Positions 6,495-13,891 of a stretch of DNA of 27,271 nt are shown here, piece after piece. This DNA is from Pseudomonas fluorescens (GTDB lineage Bacteria; Pseudomonadota; Alphaproteobacteria; UBA2136; UBA6156), in the NCBI GenBank assembly GCA_003241595.1, contig QFOU01000010.1, positions 1 through 27,271 on the forward strand. Reading direction: 5' to 3'. The position numbers were made by a program, and so were the translations under genes. Every line of letters begins with the position of its first letter. Positions within the stretch are counted from its first letter, which is position 1. The notes beneath the pieces were generated by a model. The model was not told the origin of the DNA. It worked only from the letters and a program-made list of their open reading frames with translations, and did not search any database.

Positions 6495-6523
6495 TTGACG
6501 CCTGTATGCACGCTGCCGTAAAC
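6495..6523 (+). promoter_or_regulatory. Candidate promoter of fabG
   Basis: TTGACG followed after 17 bases by GTAAAC, 45 bases upstream of fabG. The -35 is a near-consensus match and the -10 is weak, as is common in alphaproteobacteria. The preceding terminator makes a promoter here necessary. Confidence 0.4.
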
Positions 6524-6568
6524 AAGGGGCATATTTCTCAAGGATAAGTAAAAAAGAAGGTTTTTGAT

Positions 6569-7291
6569 ATGGCATTTGGTGATCTGACAGGTATGACCGC
6601 ACTGGTAACGGGCGGGAGCCGTGGTATTGGCCGCGCCACTGCCGAGTTGCTGAAAGCCCATGGTGCGGATGTGATCATCCATGGCAGCAGCGAAGAGACC
6701 GTCGGCAAGGCCGTAGCTGAGATGGGGGTGCGCGGTGTGGCCGCCAACCTGTTGGAAGACGGGTGCATTGAGAAGATCGTTGCCGAAGCCGGTCATGTGG
6801 ACATTCTGGTGAACAACGCCGGTATCACCCGTGATGCGCTGTTCGTGCGCCAGGGCGAGCAGCAGTGGGATGATGTGATGATGGTGAACGTGAACCGTGT
6901 TGTGGCCCTGACCCGTGCCGTTCTGCCTGGTATGATCGGGAAGAGTCATGGTCGTATCATCAACATGAGCAGTGTGGTGGCTCACATGGCGAATATCGGC
7001 CAGACCAATTACATCGCCTCGAAAAGTGCCATCACCGGCTTTACCAAGGCCTTGGCCAAGGAAGTGGCGCGGAAGGGGATTACCGTGAACGCCATCGCGC
7101 CGGGCTTTATTAACACCGACATGACCGCGACCATTCCGGATAACCTGAAGGAAGCCTTTGTGAAGCAGATCCCCGCCCAGCGCTTTGGTGAGGCTGCTGA
7201 TATTGCGGCGGCAGTGGCTTTCCTTGCGAGCAAGGAAGCGGGTTACATTACGGGAACCACGCTGCACGTGAATGGTGGAATGTATGTCTAA
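6569..7291 (+). CDS. fabG: 3-oxoacyl-ACP reductase FabG
   Basis: FabG reduces 3-ketoacyl-ACP with NADPH in each elongation cycle. The 240 residues show the short-chain dehydrogenase fold: TGGSRGIG (14-21) for the cofactor and VNNAG (81-85). The catalytic Ser135, Tyr148 and Lys152 lie in MSSVVAHMANIGQTNYIASK. The protein ends in the typical VNGGMYV. GAAGG lies eight bases before the ATG. Its place after fabD in the fatty-acid cluster makes fabG more likely than another dehydrogenase. Unlike the common arrangement, acpP does not follow directly. Confidence 0.95.
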   Translation: MAFGDLTGMTALVTGGSRGIGRATAELLKAHGADVIIHGSSEETVGKAVAEMGVRGVAANLLEDGCIEKIVAEAGHVDILVNNAGITRDALFVRQGEQQWDDVMMVNVNRVVALTRAVLPGMIGKSHGRIINMSSVVAHMANIGQTNYIASKSAITGFTKALAKEVARKGITVNAIAPGFINTDMTATIPDNLKEAFVKQIPAQRFGEAADIAAAVAFLASKEAGYITGTTLHVNGGMYV

Positions 7292-7317
7292 AATTTAGGG
7301 GAAGCCCTGAATGCAAT

Positions 7318-7348
7318 GAGGCCCCCATCTGGGGGCCTCGGTGTTTTT
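7318..7348 (+). terminator. Intrinsic terminator after fabG
   Basis: GAGGCCCCC-ATCT-GGGGGCCTC, a nine-base-pair G+C stem, followed by GGTGTTTTTG. It lies between fabG and the end of the convergent orphan gene. Confidence 0.88.
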
Positions 7349-7363
7349 GTCGATATGCGGCCT

Positions 7364-7651
7364 TTAGTGGAGGCCGATCATGCGTTCGCGTTGGAGACTT
7401 ACTGTGCAGCGGCCATCATTGATAGCTTGCTGCTTCTGCTGTTGCTTGACGTTGATTTTGTGGTGGAGGCCACCGACCGTTTGGCAGCTCATAAGCTGGG
7501 TATTGGTAAGGTTCACGCCGTAACGGTTGTTGATTCGGCCACAGAGCATGCCTTGGTTAATCCCACCCGGGCAAATGACGTTGAGTTCGGTGGATTCGGA
7601 GACTTTTTTAATCTCCATGGCGTCTTTAATGAATACGATGAACTCGTCCAT
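7364..7651 (-). CDS. Small four-cysteine protein of unknown function
   Basis: I do not recognise this 95-residue protein. The start MDEFIVFIKDAMEIKK is chosen because AAAGGA lies six bases upstream; the longer frame lacks such a site. Four Cys occur in the contexts VICPGG, MLCGRI, MSCQTV and GRCTVS, and a Gln/Lys-rich segment (KQQQKQQ) precedes the C-terminus. There is no signal peptide, so the cysteines would be cytoplasmic, perhaps for metal or nucleic-acid binding. It is on the opposite strand to its neighbours and interrupts the fabG-acpP neighbourhood. Its start codon context argues it is real; the function is open. Confidence 0.6.
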   Translation of the reverse strand: MDEFIVFIKDAMEIKKVSESTELNVICPGGINQGMLCGRINNRYGVNLTNTQLMSCQTVGGLHHKINVKQQQKQQAINDGRCTVSLQRERMIGLH

Positions 7652-7775
7652 TCTTTTTCCTTTCTTGCAGTGCGTCGGCGAGCCTGTGGGACAGGAGCCG
7701 GATAAACGGTCAAAATGCACAGAGGTGCCTTTTTTGTGTGCATAAGGCTATGGGCGGGAGCGGGCGGGTTGTCAA

Positions 7776-7791
7776 CCGCAGGAGGCTGCGG
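7776..7791 (+). other. Hairpin exposing AGGAGG in its loop
   Basis: CCGCAG-GAGG-CTGCGG is a perfect six-base-pair hairpin. The last bases of its left arm plus the loop form AGGAGG (7780-7785), the strongest Shine-Dalgarno match seen in the window. The site lies seven bases before the ATG of a nine-codon frame ahead of the hydrolase gene. Confidence 0.4.
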
Positions 7792-7792
7792 C

Positions 7793-7822
7793 ATGGTGCG
7801 AATAGGGCCAAAAAGGGCTTAA
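7793..7822 (+). CDS. Possible nine-residue leader peptide
   Basis: An ATG seven bases after a perfect AGGAGG opens a frame reading MVRIGPKRA and stopping at TAA, 14 bases before the hydrolase ATG. Such a strong ribosome binding site in front of so short a frame suggests a leader peptide or translational coupling. It could also be chance or a remnant start. Only experiment or conservation would decide. Confidence 0.3.
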   Translation: MVRIGPKRA

Positions 7823-7836
7823 AACGGGAGTTTGGT

Positions 7837-8535
7837 ATGGAAACGGTAACTTTGACCTCGGCCAAGGGGCATTCTTTTGTAGGACATGTAGCGAAGCCAG
7901 AAGGTGAGTTTGCTGGTACCCCACGGGGATGTGTTGTGGTGTTACATGAAGCATTTGGTGTGACGCCGCATATCAAGCGTGTGTGTGAAGACTTTGCCGA
8001 TCAGGGATATGTTGCTCTTGCGCCGGCGATGTTGAGTCTTGCTGTGAATACGGCGGATGGTGTGGTGTTGCCGCAGACCAAAGCGGGCTTGGATGAGGCG
8101 CGGCGGTTGATCGAGCAGACCGCCCAAGATGACCTGTTGGCCCTTGTGCAAGCGTGTATCGATTGGGGGCGCGAGCAAGGTTTGAAGGTTGCGCTGTGCG
8201 GCTATTGCTGGGGTGGAAGTGTTGCTTACATGGGGGGCACGCATCTGAAAGATGTGGCGGTTAGCATTTGTTACTACGGTGGACGCATTGCCGAGCTGGC
8301 GCGTGAGGCGCAGCCCGCCATACCGACCCTGGTGCATTTGGCGCGCGAAGACCGCTATATTCCGGTGGATGAGGCTGTGAATGCCTTGCGCGTGAATCAT
8401 CCTGCGGCTCATGTGGAGGTGTATGAAGCGGATCATGGATTTAACCGTGATGACGGTGTGACCTATGATCCGGGGGCGGCATTGGTGGCACGGCGGCTTA
8501 CTTTGGATGCACTTTTGAAGAATTTGGCGGCATAA
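7837..8535 (+). CDS. Dienelactone hydrolase family protein
   Basis: This alpha/beta hydrolase family cleaves dienelactones in chlorocatechol breakdown, but many members are general esterases or carboxymethylenebutenolidase-like enzymes of unknown substrate. The 232 residues carry the Cys-type nucleophile elbow GYCWGGS (Cys124), with Asp172 in REDRYIP and His200 in EADHGFN as the rest of the triad. The oxyanion region VVLHEAFG is near residue 35. GGGAG precedes the ATG at 7837; the frame is open upstream but family length supports this start. No aromatic-degradation genes are nearby, so the substrate is unknown. It stands between fabG and acpP. Confidence 0.9.
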   Translation: METVTLTSAKGHSFVGHVAKPEGEFAGTPRGCVVVLHEAFGVTPHIKRVCEDFADQGYVALAPAMLSLAVNTADGVVLPQTKAGLDEARRLIEQTAQDDLLALVQACIDWGREQGLKVALCGYCWGGSVAYMGGTHLKDVAVSICYYGGRIAELAREAQPAIPTLVHLAREDRYIPVDEAVNALRVNHPAAHVEVYEADHGFNRDDGVTYDPGAALVARRLTLDALLKNLAA

Positions 8536-8633
8536 AGTTAAATTATTCAATGTGTCCAGTGGTTTAGTCATGTCTTGCCAAATGAGCAGTGTTAGGCTAA
8601 CCATTGCGTTACTAAATTAAGGAGACTCCTCGC

Positions 8634-8891
8634 ATGGCTGACGCCAAATTTGATAACGCCGATGTCGCTGGTCGCGTCAAGCAACTGGTTGTAGAAAACC
8701 TCGGTGTAGATGCCGCCAAAGTCGTTGAGAATGCCAACTTCGTTGATGATCTGGGTGCTGACAGCCTTGATACCGTTCAACTGGTGATGGCTCTTGAAGA
8801 CGAGTTCGGTATCGAAATCCCGGATTCTGCTGCTGAAGGTATTTTGACCGTGAAGAATGCGATTGACTACGTAGAGCAGGCCACTGCCTAA
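8634..8891 (+). CDS. acpP: Acyl carrier protein
   Basis: ACP carries the growing acyl chain on 4'-phosphopantetheine. The 85-residue acidic protein contains the attachment motif GADSLDTVQL, with Ser44 as the modified residue, and the helix-III region DEFGIEIPDSAAEGI. It is slightly longer at the N-terminus (MADAKFDNAD) than E. coli ACP. AAGGAG is nine bases before the ATG. It is followed after 137 bases by fabF. The single copy seen here and the position next to fabF argue for the primary fatty-acid ACP rather than a specialised one. Confidence 0.96.
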   Translation: MADAKFDNADVAGRVKQLVVENLGVDAAKVVENANFVDDLGADSLDTVQLVMALEDEFGIEIPDSAAEGILTVKNAIDYVEQATA

Positions 8892-8950
8892 TTTTCTACT
8901 AAGAAGGACGCTGTTTACGTTTTTCTGCATCGTCCGCTCCGCATGTACCT

Positions 8951-8979
8951 TTGAGTATGCTACGGTGCTCTGCTACAGA
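8951..8979 (+). promoter_or_regulatory. Candidate promoter of fabF
   Basis: TTGAGT, 17 bases, TACAGA in the acpP-fabF gap, 49 bases upstream of the fabF ATG. No clear terminator hairpin was seen after acpP, so fabF could also be read through from acpP. Confidence 0.4.
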
Positions 8980-9028
8980 AGAAACGCAAACATCCTCGCC
9001 TCTTAGCGAAAATTAAAAAGGATTGATT

Positions 9029-10267
9029 ATGACCAAGCAAACTGTTGTTGTTACAGGAATGGGGGCGGTGAGCCCCCTTGGTCTTGATGTGGCCTCTCTT
9101 TGGGAGGGCCTGATGGCCGGACAAAGTGGTATCGGTGCCATTACGCACTTTGATGCCAGTGCGTATGCCTGCCGTGTGGCGGGTGAGGTCAAGGGATTTG
9201 ACCCGGCTGCCAGCGGTTTGGACATTAAAGACACCAAGAAATGCGACCGCTTTATTCTGTTGGGCCTTGCCGCGATGCGCGAAGCCATGGCGCAGGCGGG
9301 TCTGTTGAATGCCAAAGACCTGCCTGAAGAGCAGCGCCAGCGTATGGGTGTGATTTTGGGCACCGGTATTGGTGGTTTGGCGAGCATTGAAGATGCCAAG
9401 GATGTGGTGAACTCTCGTGGGCCTTCCCGTATCAGCCCGTTCTTCATTCCGGCCATGTTGCCGAACATGCTGGCGGGGCAGGCGAGCATTTTGTATGGCC
9501 TGCAAGGCCCAAACGTATGCCCGGTAAGTGCCTGTGCGACCAGTGCCCACGCGATTGGCTGGGGCAAGCGCATGATTGAGTGGGGTGAAGCTGACGTTGT
9601 GGTTGTTGGGGGTGCGGAAGCAACCGTATGCCCGACCAGCATGGGTGGTTTTGCTTCTATGCGTGCTCTCAGCTCCGGGTTCAATGATACCCCGGCGGTG
9701 GCGAGTCGTCCGTTCGACCGTGATCGTGATGGATTCCTTCTGAGCGAAGGTGCGGCGGTGCTTGTTCTGGAAAGCGAGGCGCATGCCAAGGCGCGCGGTG
9801 CCCAGATCCTTGGTAAGATCGCTGGCTTCGGTCAGACTGCGGATGCGGGCCATATGACGCTTGCCGATGGTAAGGGCAGTGGCCGCGCCATGAAGTTGGC
9901 CATGGACGATGCGGGTTTGAGTGTGGCGGACATTGGTTACGTAAACGCGCACGCCACCAGCACGCCGATGGGGGATGATCTGGAAGGTCAGGCTCTTGCC
10001 GCTATGTTTGGTGACAAGGTGCCGGTGAGTTCCACCAAGGGGGCGACCGGACACTTGCTGGGAGCTGCGGGTTCGTTGGAAGCCGTGATCTCTCTGCTGG
10101 CGTTGCAGCACCAGACGTTGCCAGCCACGTTGAACCTTGAGAACCCTGCGGTGGACGGTTTGGACCTTATCCGCGGTGGTGCCCGCAAGGTGGACAATGT
10201 CAATGCTGTGTTAAGCAACTCGTTTGGCTTTGGTGGGACCAATGCGTCTATCGTTGTGACGCGTTAG
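9029..10267 (+). CDS. fabF: 3-oxoacyl-ACP synthase II FabF
   Basis: FabF condenses malonyl-ACP with acyl-ACP. The 412 residues show the KAS II thiolase fold with the active-site Cys169 in PVSACATSAHAIG. The two His are His308 in NAHATSTPMGD and His342 in KGATGHLLGAAG, with Lys337 nearby. The protein ends in the family's SFGFGGTNASIV segment. AAGGA lies six bases before the ATG at 9029; a TTG two codons upstream is less likely. It follows acpP and is closed by a strong hairpin. Confidence 0.97.
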   Translation: MTKQTVVVTGMGAVSPLGLDVASLWEGLMAGQSGIGAITHFDASAYACRVAGEVKGFDPAASGLDIKDTKKCDRFILLGLAAMREAMAQAGLLNAKDLPEEQRQRMGVILGTGIGGLASIEDAKDVVNSRGPSRISPFFIPAMLPNMLAGQASILYGLQGPNVCPVSACATSAHAIGWGKRMIEWGEADVVVVGGAEATVCPTSMGGFASMRALSSGFNDTPAVASRPFDRDRDGFLLSEGAAVLVLESEAHAKARGAQILGKIAGFGQTADAGHMTLADGKGSGRAMKLAMDDAGLSVADIGYVNAHATSTPMGDDLEGQALAAMFGDKVPVSSTKGATGHLLGAAGSLEAVISLLALQHQTLPATLNLENPAVDGLDLIRGGARKVDNVNAVLSNSFGFGGTNASIVVTR

Positions 10268-10282
10268 GCTTTGCTTTTACGG

Positions 10283-10317
10283 ATAAAAAACCCTGTCGAT
10301 ATGGCAGGGTTTTTTAC
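10283..10317. terminator. Terminator after fabF
   Basis: AAAAAACCCTG (10285-10295) and CAGGGTTTTTT (10305-10315) form an 11-bp stem that can be extended inward by a G-T and a C-G pair, leaving a five-base loop. A T-run ends the stem on both strands. Confidence 0.92.
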
Positions 10318-10340
10318 TGGCTGTGGGAGAGGCATAACGC

Positions 10341-10369
10341 TTGCCGCGTTGGCATCGCGCTGCCAGACT
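10341..10369 (+). promoter_or_regulatory. Candidate leaderless promoter of mltG
   Basis: TTGCCG, 17 bases, CAGACT, then six bases to the ATG at 10376. No Shine-Dalgarno sequence is visible. The spacing would place the start of transcription at the start codon. The -10 match is weak (three of six). Confidence 0.4.
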
Positions 10370-10375
10370 GCGGGC

Positions 10376-11491
10376 ATGAAAATCTCGACCGGTACCTGCG
10401 TTGTTGTTGGCATTCTGATTTTAGCCAGTGTGGTGGGAGGTACGGGGTTGTGGGGGGTTTACCTCTCTCAGCAAGGGCCGTTGCAGGCACCGGCCAGTGT
10501 GGTTATCGAGCCCGGGCAGGGGCCGCGCCGGATTGCGGCGGCATTGGCGAGTGCGGGGGTGATTGATCATCCGGCTGCGTTTGTGGCTGCAGTGCGGGTG
10601 ATGGGCATGGATTCCACGCTGAAGGCCGGTGAATACGCGTTTGAGCCGGGTATCAGTTTGCGGGCGGTGGTGAACAAGCTGGCGCTGGGCGATACGCAGA
10701 ACCGGGGTGTAACCATTCCGGAAGGTTGGACCGTGAAGCAGGCAATGGAGCGAATTGATGCGGTGGAGGGGTTGACGGGTAAGGCGGTGCGTCCGGAAGA
10801 GGGGACGATCTTCCCCGACACCTACGCATTCCGGTTTGGAACTGACCGCGACAAGTTGTTGCAGAGCATGAAGAGTCGTATGGACGAGGAGCTTGCCAAG
10901 GCGTGGGCGGAGCGTGATGTGACGATTCCGTTGAAGTCTCCGGAAGAGTTGTTGATTCTGGCGAGCATTGTGCAGCGTGAGGCGGCCAATGAAGCCGAGA
11001 TGCCGATGGTGGCGGCGGTGTTTGTGAACCGCTTGCGTGCCGGCATGCGGTTACAAAGTGATCCCACCGTGATGTATGGTGCGGATGTGCTGCATGAGGG
11101 GCGGCTGAAGCGCAAGGATCTGACCGAGCCGCATCCCTTCAATACTTACATTTTTGCAGGGTTACCGCCGACGCCGATCTCGAATCCCGGGCGTGCGGCG
11201 TTGATGGGTACGGCGCGACCGGCTGTGACCAAGGCGCTCTTCTTTGTGGCGGACCCGAGCCTGACCATGCACGTGTTCAGTGAGACCTATGAAGAGCACA
11301 AAAACAATGTGAAGCGCTATTGGCGTGATGTGAACAAAACGATCGAGGCAGGCAAGAACCGGACAGTCTCAGGCAGTGCACCGGTGGCAGCGACCTTGGA
11401 CAGTGCGGTGGCCGGTGGGCGCGGGCCGGCGGTGAGTGATACGAATCCTTCCCTTGGCGCCGGTTCTGCGGTAAAGAGCGGCGAGAAATAG
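10376..11491 (+). CDS. mltG: Endolytic murein transglycosylase MltG
   Basis: MltG is an inner-membrane lytic transglycosylase (YceG family) that cuts nascent glycan strands during peptidoglycan synthesis. The 371 residues have one N-terminal membrane segment (about 8-30), a LysM-like region, and the catalytic domain. That domain carries PEGWTVKQ, FPDTYAF and ILASIVQREAANEAEM, where Glu202 corresponds to the catalytic Glu. FVNRLRAGMRLQSDPTVMYG, with the substrate-binding SDPTV, follows. The C-terminal 50 residues are low complexity. An earlier in-frame start runs through the fabF terminator and was rejected. Its position after fabF is standard in alphaproteobacteria; yicC, often found between mltG and gmk, is absent here. 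Confidence 0.94.
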   Translation: MKISTGTCVVVGILILASVVGGTGLWGVYLSQQGPLQAPASVVIEPGQGPRRIAAALASAGVIDHPAAFVAAVRVMGMDSTLKAGEYAFEPGISLRAVVNKLALGDTQNRGVTIPEGWTVKQAMERIDAVEGLTGKAVRPEEGTIFPDTYAFRFGTDRDKLLQSMKSRMDEELAKAWAERDVTIPLKSPEELLILASIVQREAANEAEMPMVAAVFVNRLRAGMRLQSDPTVMYGADVLHEGRLKRKDLTEPHPFNTYIFAGLPPTPISNPGRAALMGTARPAVTKALFFVADPSLTMHVFSETYEEHKNNVKRYWRDVNKTIEAGKNRTVSGSAPVAATLDSAVAGGRGPAVSDTNPSLGAGSAVKSGEK

Positions 11492-11504
11492 AGATAGAGT
11501 GAGT

Positions 11505-12158
11505 ATGTATCTGGTGAAGCAAAACCCCATGTTGATTACCCTGACCGGCCCGAGCGGAACCGGTAAGAGTGCTGTGATTAGTGCGTTGTTGTCGCAGGAT
11601 CCGGCGTTGCGTCGGTTTGTGACCGCGACGACCCGCACACCGCGCCCGGGTGAAGAGCATGGCAAGGATTACTATTACTTGAGCCGCGACGAGTTTGAAG
11701 CTGGCGTGGCCAAAGGTGATTTCATTGAGCATAACCCGAGTTACAACGGCAATATGTACGGTACCCAGCGCAGTGAGATCGAGCGCTTGTTCGGGGAGGG
11801 GTTTGATGTAATTTCGGACATCAATGCCATTGGTGTGCGTCTGTTTGAGCAGGCCATGCCGCAGCGGTTGTTCAAGCTGCTGATTTTGCCGCCGAACCGT
11901 GAGCGTTTAGAGCAGCGTTTGACCAAGCGTAACCCTGCGTTGGCGGATGAAGGCCGTACCCGTTTGCAGCAGATTGAGGCGGATCTCGATAGTTTGCATA
12001 ACCCGAGTTATGTGTTCACTAATCCTGATATGGTGGGTACCACTTACAGCGACTATGATGTGGTGCTGGTGAATGACGTGCTGGAGCACACCGTGGCGGA
12101 AGTGGCCAAGGTCATCACCAACGAGCGTAACCGCCGTGCGCAGAGTGGGGCACAATAA
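11505..12158 (+). CDS. gmk: Guanylate kinase
   Basis: Gmk phosphorylates GMP to GDP. The 217 residues begin with the P-loop GPSGTGKS (15-22). The GMP-binding region TTRTPRPGEEHGKDYYYLS follows, then FIEHNPSYNGNMYGT and ILPPNRERLEQRL. The start is uncertain: ATG 11505 was chosen, with GTG 11499 two codons upstream and ATG 11529 as alternatives; the ribosome binding site is poor. It begins 13 bases after mltG, suggesting one operon. Its end overlaps the GTG start of the next gene. Confidence 0.93.
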   Translation: MYLVKQNPMLITLTGPSGTGKSAVISALLSQDPALRRFVTATTRTPRPGEEHGKDYYYLSRDEFEAGVAKGDFIEHNPSYNGNMYGTQRSEIERLFGEGFDVISDINAIGVRLFEQAMPQRLFKLLILPPNRERLEQRLTKRNPALADEGRTRLQQIEADLDSLHNPSYVFTNPDMVGTTYSDYDVVLVNDVLEHTVAEVAKVITNERNRRAQSGAQ

Positions 12159-12900
12159 CCGGCTCTCACGCATATTCGGGGCGGCCTGCCTCGGCTTGGT
12201 GCTGGTGGGGTGTTCTTCCATTCCGCCGTTTAACCGGCAGCCTGTAGTGATGCGCGCGCCTGCGCCACCGCAAATTCTTTCGAGCCATAGTACGGAGAAG
12301 GGGCTGAAGCCATGCCCCCAGCCGTTGATTGCGCAGACGCAATGGTTGCAGCGTAACATGGCGCGTGTGCGGTTGGGTTTCAATAAACTGCAGACCGTGA
12401 GCATTGTGGGGGACCCTGCCCACGCCGAGACCTTCAGTTTGAAGAATGGTGCGGTGGTGGAAGTGCTTTTCTACCACACTCCTGAAACGATTTGTCGGGT
12501 GAGTGCGCGGGATGAAGGTTTGATGCCGTTTGTATTCCAAGACGACCGTTTGTTGGGTTATGGGCCAAATTACTATCGTGATTTTATCGTGCCGCAGATG
12601 CGTCCCAAAGCGGTTGAAGCGCCTGCTGGAGCCGTGAACAGCGAGGTGCAGGGCATTCCGCAGCCACGTGTTTCCATGACGCCGACCGAAGCGTTGCGCC
12701 CGGCGCCGGCGCGCACCGGCCGTTGGGAGCAGGAAGATTTGCCCACACCCCCCACGGCGAATCGCAACCCGCCCCCTGTTAGCCGTGGGGAGAATGGGTA
12801 TAGTAGCGGCATGACTCAGGATTATTATCCCGTACGTTATGCCGAGGAACCGCGTGATGCGTTTTACGGTAACGTGGGGCGTGGAGAACCATTACGATGA
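12145..12900 (+). CDS. Lipoprotein with BamE-like fold features (first of three)
   Basis: The likely start is the GTG at 12145, overlapping the gmk end by 14 bases, because it gives a clean lipoprotein signal peptide. Basic VGHNNRLSR is followed by a hydrophobic stretch and the lipobox LVGC, with Cys23 as the lipidated residue. The mature 229 residues contain a region of about 85 residues (65-150) with LGFNKLQTVSIVGDPAHAET, EVLFYHT and LMPFVF. This resembles the short alpha/beta unit of SmpA/BamE- and DUF3192-like lipoproteins. The C-terminal 90 residues are Pro-rich and probably disordered. It shares a gap-free residue pattern with the third lipoprotein (13336-13776). The family assignment is inference. 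Confidence 0.75.
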   Translation: MGHNNRLSRIFGAACLGLVLVGCSSIPPFNRQPVVMRAPAPPQILSSHSTEKGLKPCPQPLIAQTQWLQRNMARVRLGFNKLQTVSIVGDPAHAETFSLKNGAVVEVLFYHTPETICRVSARDEGLMPFVFQDDRLLGYGPNYYRDFIVPQMRPKAVEAPAGAVNSEVQGIPQPRVSMTPTEALRPAPARTGRWEQEDLPTPPTANRNPPPVSRGENGYSSGMTQDYYPVRYAEEPRDAFYGNVGRGEPLR

Positions 12901-13328
12901 GATTTGCGACTCAGATCAGCATAATGGCCGTGTGTGTGGCTGCGCTTGGGCTTACTGCCTGCGGCCGTGCCGCGCCACCGCCGCGCCCGAATGCCAGTAG
13001 CTGCATGGGAATGGCCGATAACCTGAAAACATTGCGTACCGGTGACGAACTGCCCCGCGTGGTGCAGGTGCTGGGTATGCCGACCAAGACCATTCGGGTT
13101 AAACGCGTGTTTGGCAGCAGTCTGGATGTCATGGAATACCAGATGACCCCCAACCCGTGTTTGCAGGCTGTTCTCCAGATTGAGAAGAAGAAGTCTACGT
13201 TGTATGTCATTTTTGATTCCAAGGGCCGCTATGTGCGTACGTCGGGTATGGAGCCTTATGGTTTCTGGAATGGCCTCGTGTACAGCACGTCGTCTGTCGG
13301 GATCGATCCCGTCGTTTTGAATCCGTAG
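12897..13328 (+). CDS. BamE-like (SmpA/OmlA fold) lipoprotein (second of three)
   Basis: The start ATG overlaps the previous stop in ATGA, so the pair is translationally coupled. The signal peptide ends in the lipobox LTAC (Cys22). The mature part reads LRTGDELPRVVQVLGMPTK, then VMEYQMT and TLYVIFDSKGRYVR. This is the order seen in the SmpA/BamE fold: a helix with a 'q-v-lG-P' turn, then strands ending in an F-D-x-x-G turn. It could be an outer-membrane assembly factor, but BamE proper cannot be claimed on this evidence. It is 143 residues long and lies seven bases before the next lipoprotein gene. Confidence 0.8.
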   Translation: MRFATQISIMAVCVAALGLTACGRAAPPPRPNASSCMGMADNLKTLRTGDELPRVVQVLGMPTKTIRVKRVFGSSLDVMEYQMTPNPCLQAVLQIEKKKSTLYVIFDSKGRYVRTSGMEPYGFWNGLVYSTSSVGIDPVVLNP

Positions 13329-13335
13329 AGTTTGT

Positions 13336-13776
13336 ATGATGATGTCGCGTTCTCTTCTCCTGTGTACTTTAGTGGTTGCTGTTGCCGGATGTTCGAAAAA
13401 ACCGGAACCGGATCCGAATATTGCTTTGTGTCCGCCTGAGACCGTGCATGCTGCCCAGATGAATCAGAGTTTTATCGATCGGGTCAATGAAGGTGAGACT
13501 TCGGCCAAGCCGCTGAAGAGTTTGAAGGGTATGCAGCGTCGCGCCACGTTGCAGCGGGATGGTGAGACCATGGAAGTGGGCTTTTTTGTGACCGGTTTGC
13601 CGAAATGCGGTTGGTTGCCTGCCAACCCCAGTTTGAGCCCTATTGTTGTGCGGGACGGTCAGGTTGTGGCGACGAGCGCGATCCAGGTACGCGACCTGAT
13701 TGCGCAGGGCTGGGTGATGAAGGAAGCCAAGTGGCCCTGGCATAATTATGAGTTTGGTTATCTGCCGCGTCGTTAG
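13336..13776 (+). CDS. Lipoprotein, paralogue of the first (third of three)
   Basis: The 146-residue protein has a signal peptide with lipobox VAGC (Cys19) after MMMSRSLLLCTL. The central part carries EVGFFVT (80-86), Cys91, LSPIVV (100-105) and RDLI (119-122). The matching elements in the first lipoprotein (EVLFYHT, Cys117, LMPFVF, RDFI) are spaced identically, with no gaps. Any of three successive Met codons could start it; the ribosome binding site is weak (TAGAG), and coupling to the preceding gene is likely. The function is unknown; an envelope role in the periplasm or at the outer membrane is expected. Confidence 0.75.
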   Translation: MMMSRSLLLCTLVVAVAGCSKKPEPDPNIALCPPETVHAAQMNQSFIDRVNEGETSAKPLKSLKGMQRRATLQRDGETMEVGFFVTGLPKCGWLPANPSLSPIVVRDGQVVATSAIQVRDLIAQGWVMKEAKWPWHNYEFGYLPRR

Positions 13777-13891
13777 GATGTAATTGTGCGGCTTGGGTTG
13801 GTTTGCGGTAAGGCCAACGCTTGACATTACGTGGAAATTTCGGCACAAGGCTGATTATATTCTTAACCCTAACAGAACAAGGGATTTCCCT

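Noticed and set aside
6264..6602. A minus-strand frame filling the gap before fabG
   Set aside because: It runs into both neighbouring genes, is Arg/Pro-rich and has no ribosome binding site; the region looks like an intergenic element.
5753..7267. A 504-codon minus-strand open frame across fabD, the MAPEG gene and fabG
   Set aside because: It is antisense to three clear genes, has low-complexity His/Arg/Thr-rich translation and crosses a terminator.
7715..7743. ATGCACA/TGTGCAT inverted arms with a T-run, as a terminator
   Set aside because: The stem is short and the loop long, no plus-strand gene ends here, and it lies upstream of the orphan's start.
8960..10111. A 383-codon minus-strand open frame
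   Set aside because: It is a shadow of fabF, whose catalytic motifs are complete on the other strand.
13821..13861. TTGACA upstream of ndk as a promoter
   Set aside because: No acceptable -10 lies 16-18 bases away; the good TATATT is 29 bases away. A promoter is likely here but cannot be defined.
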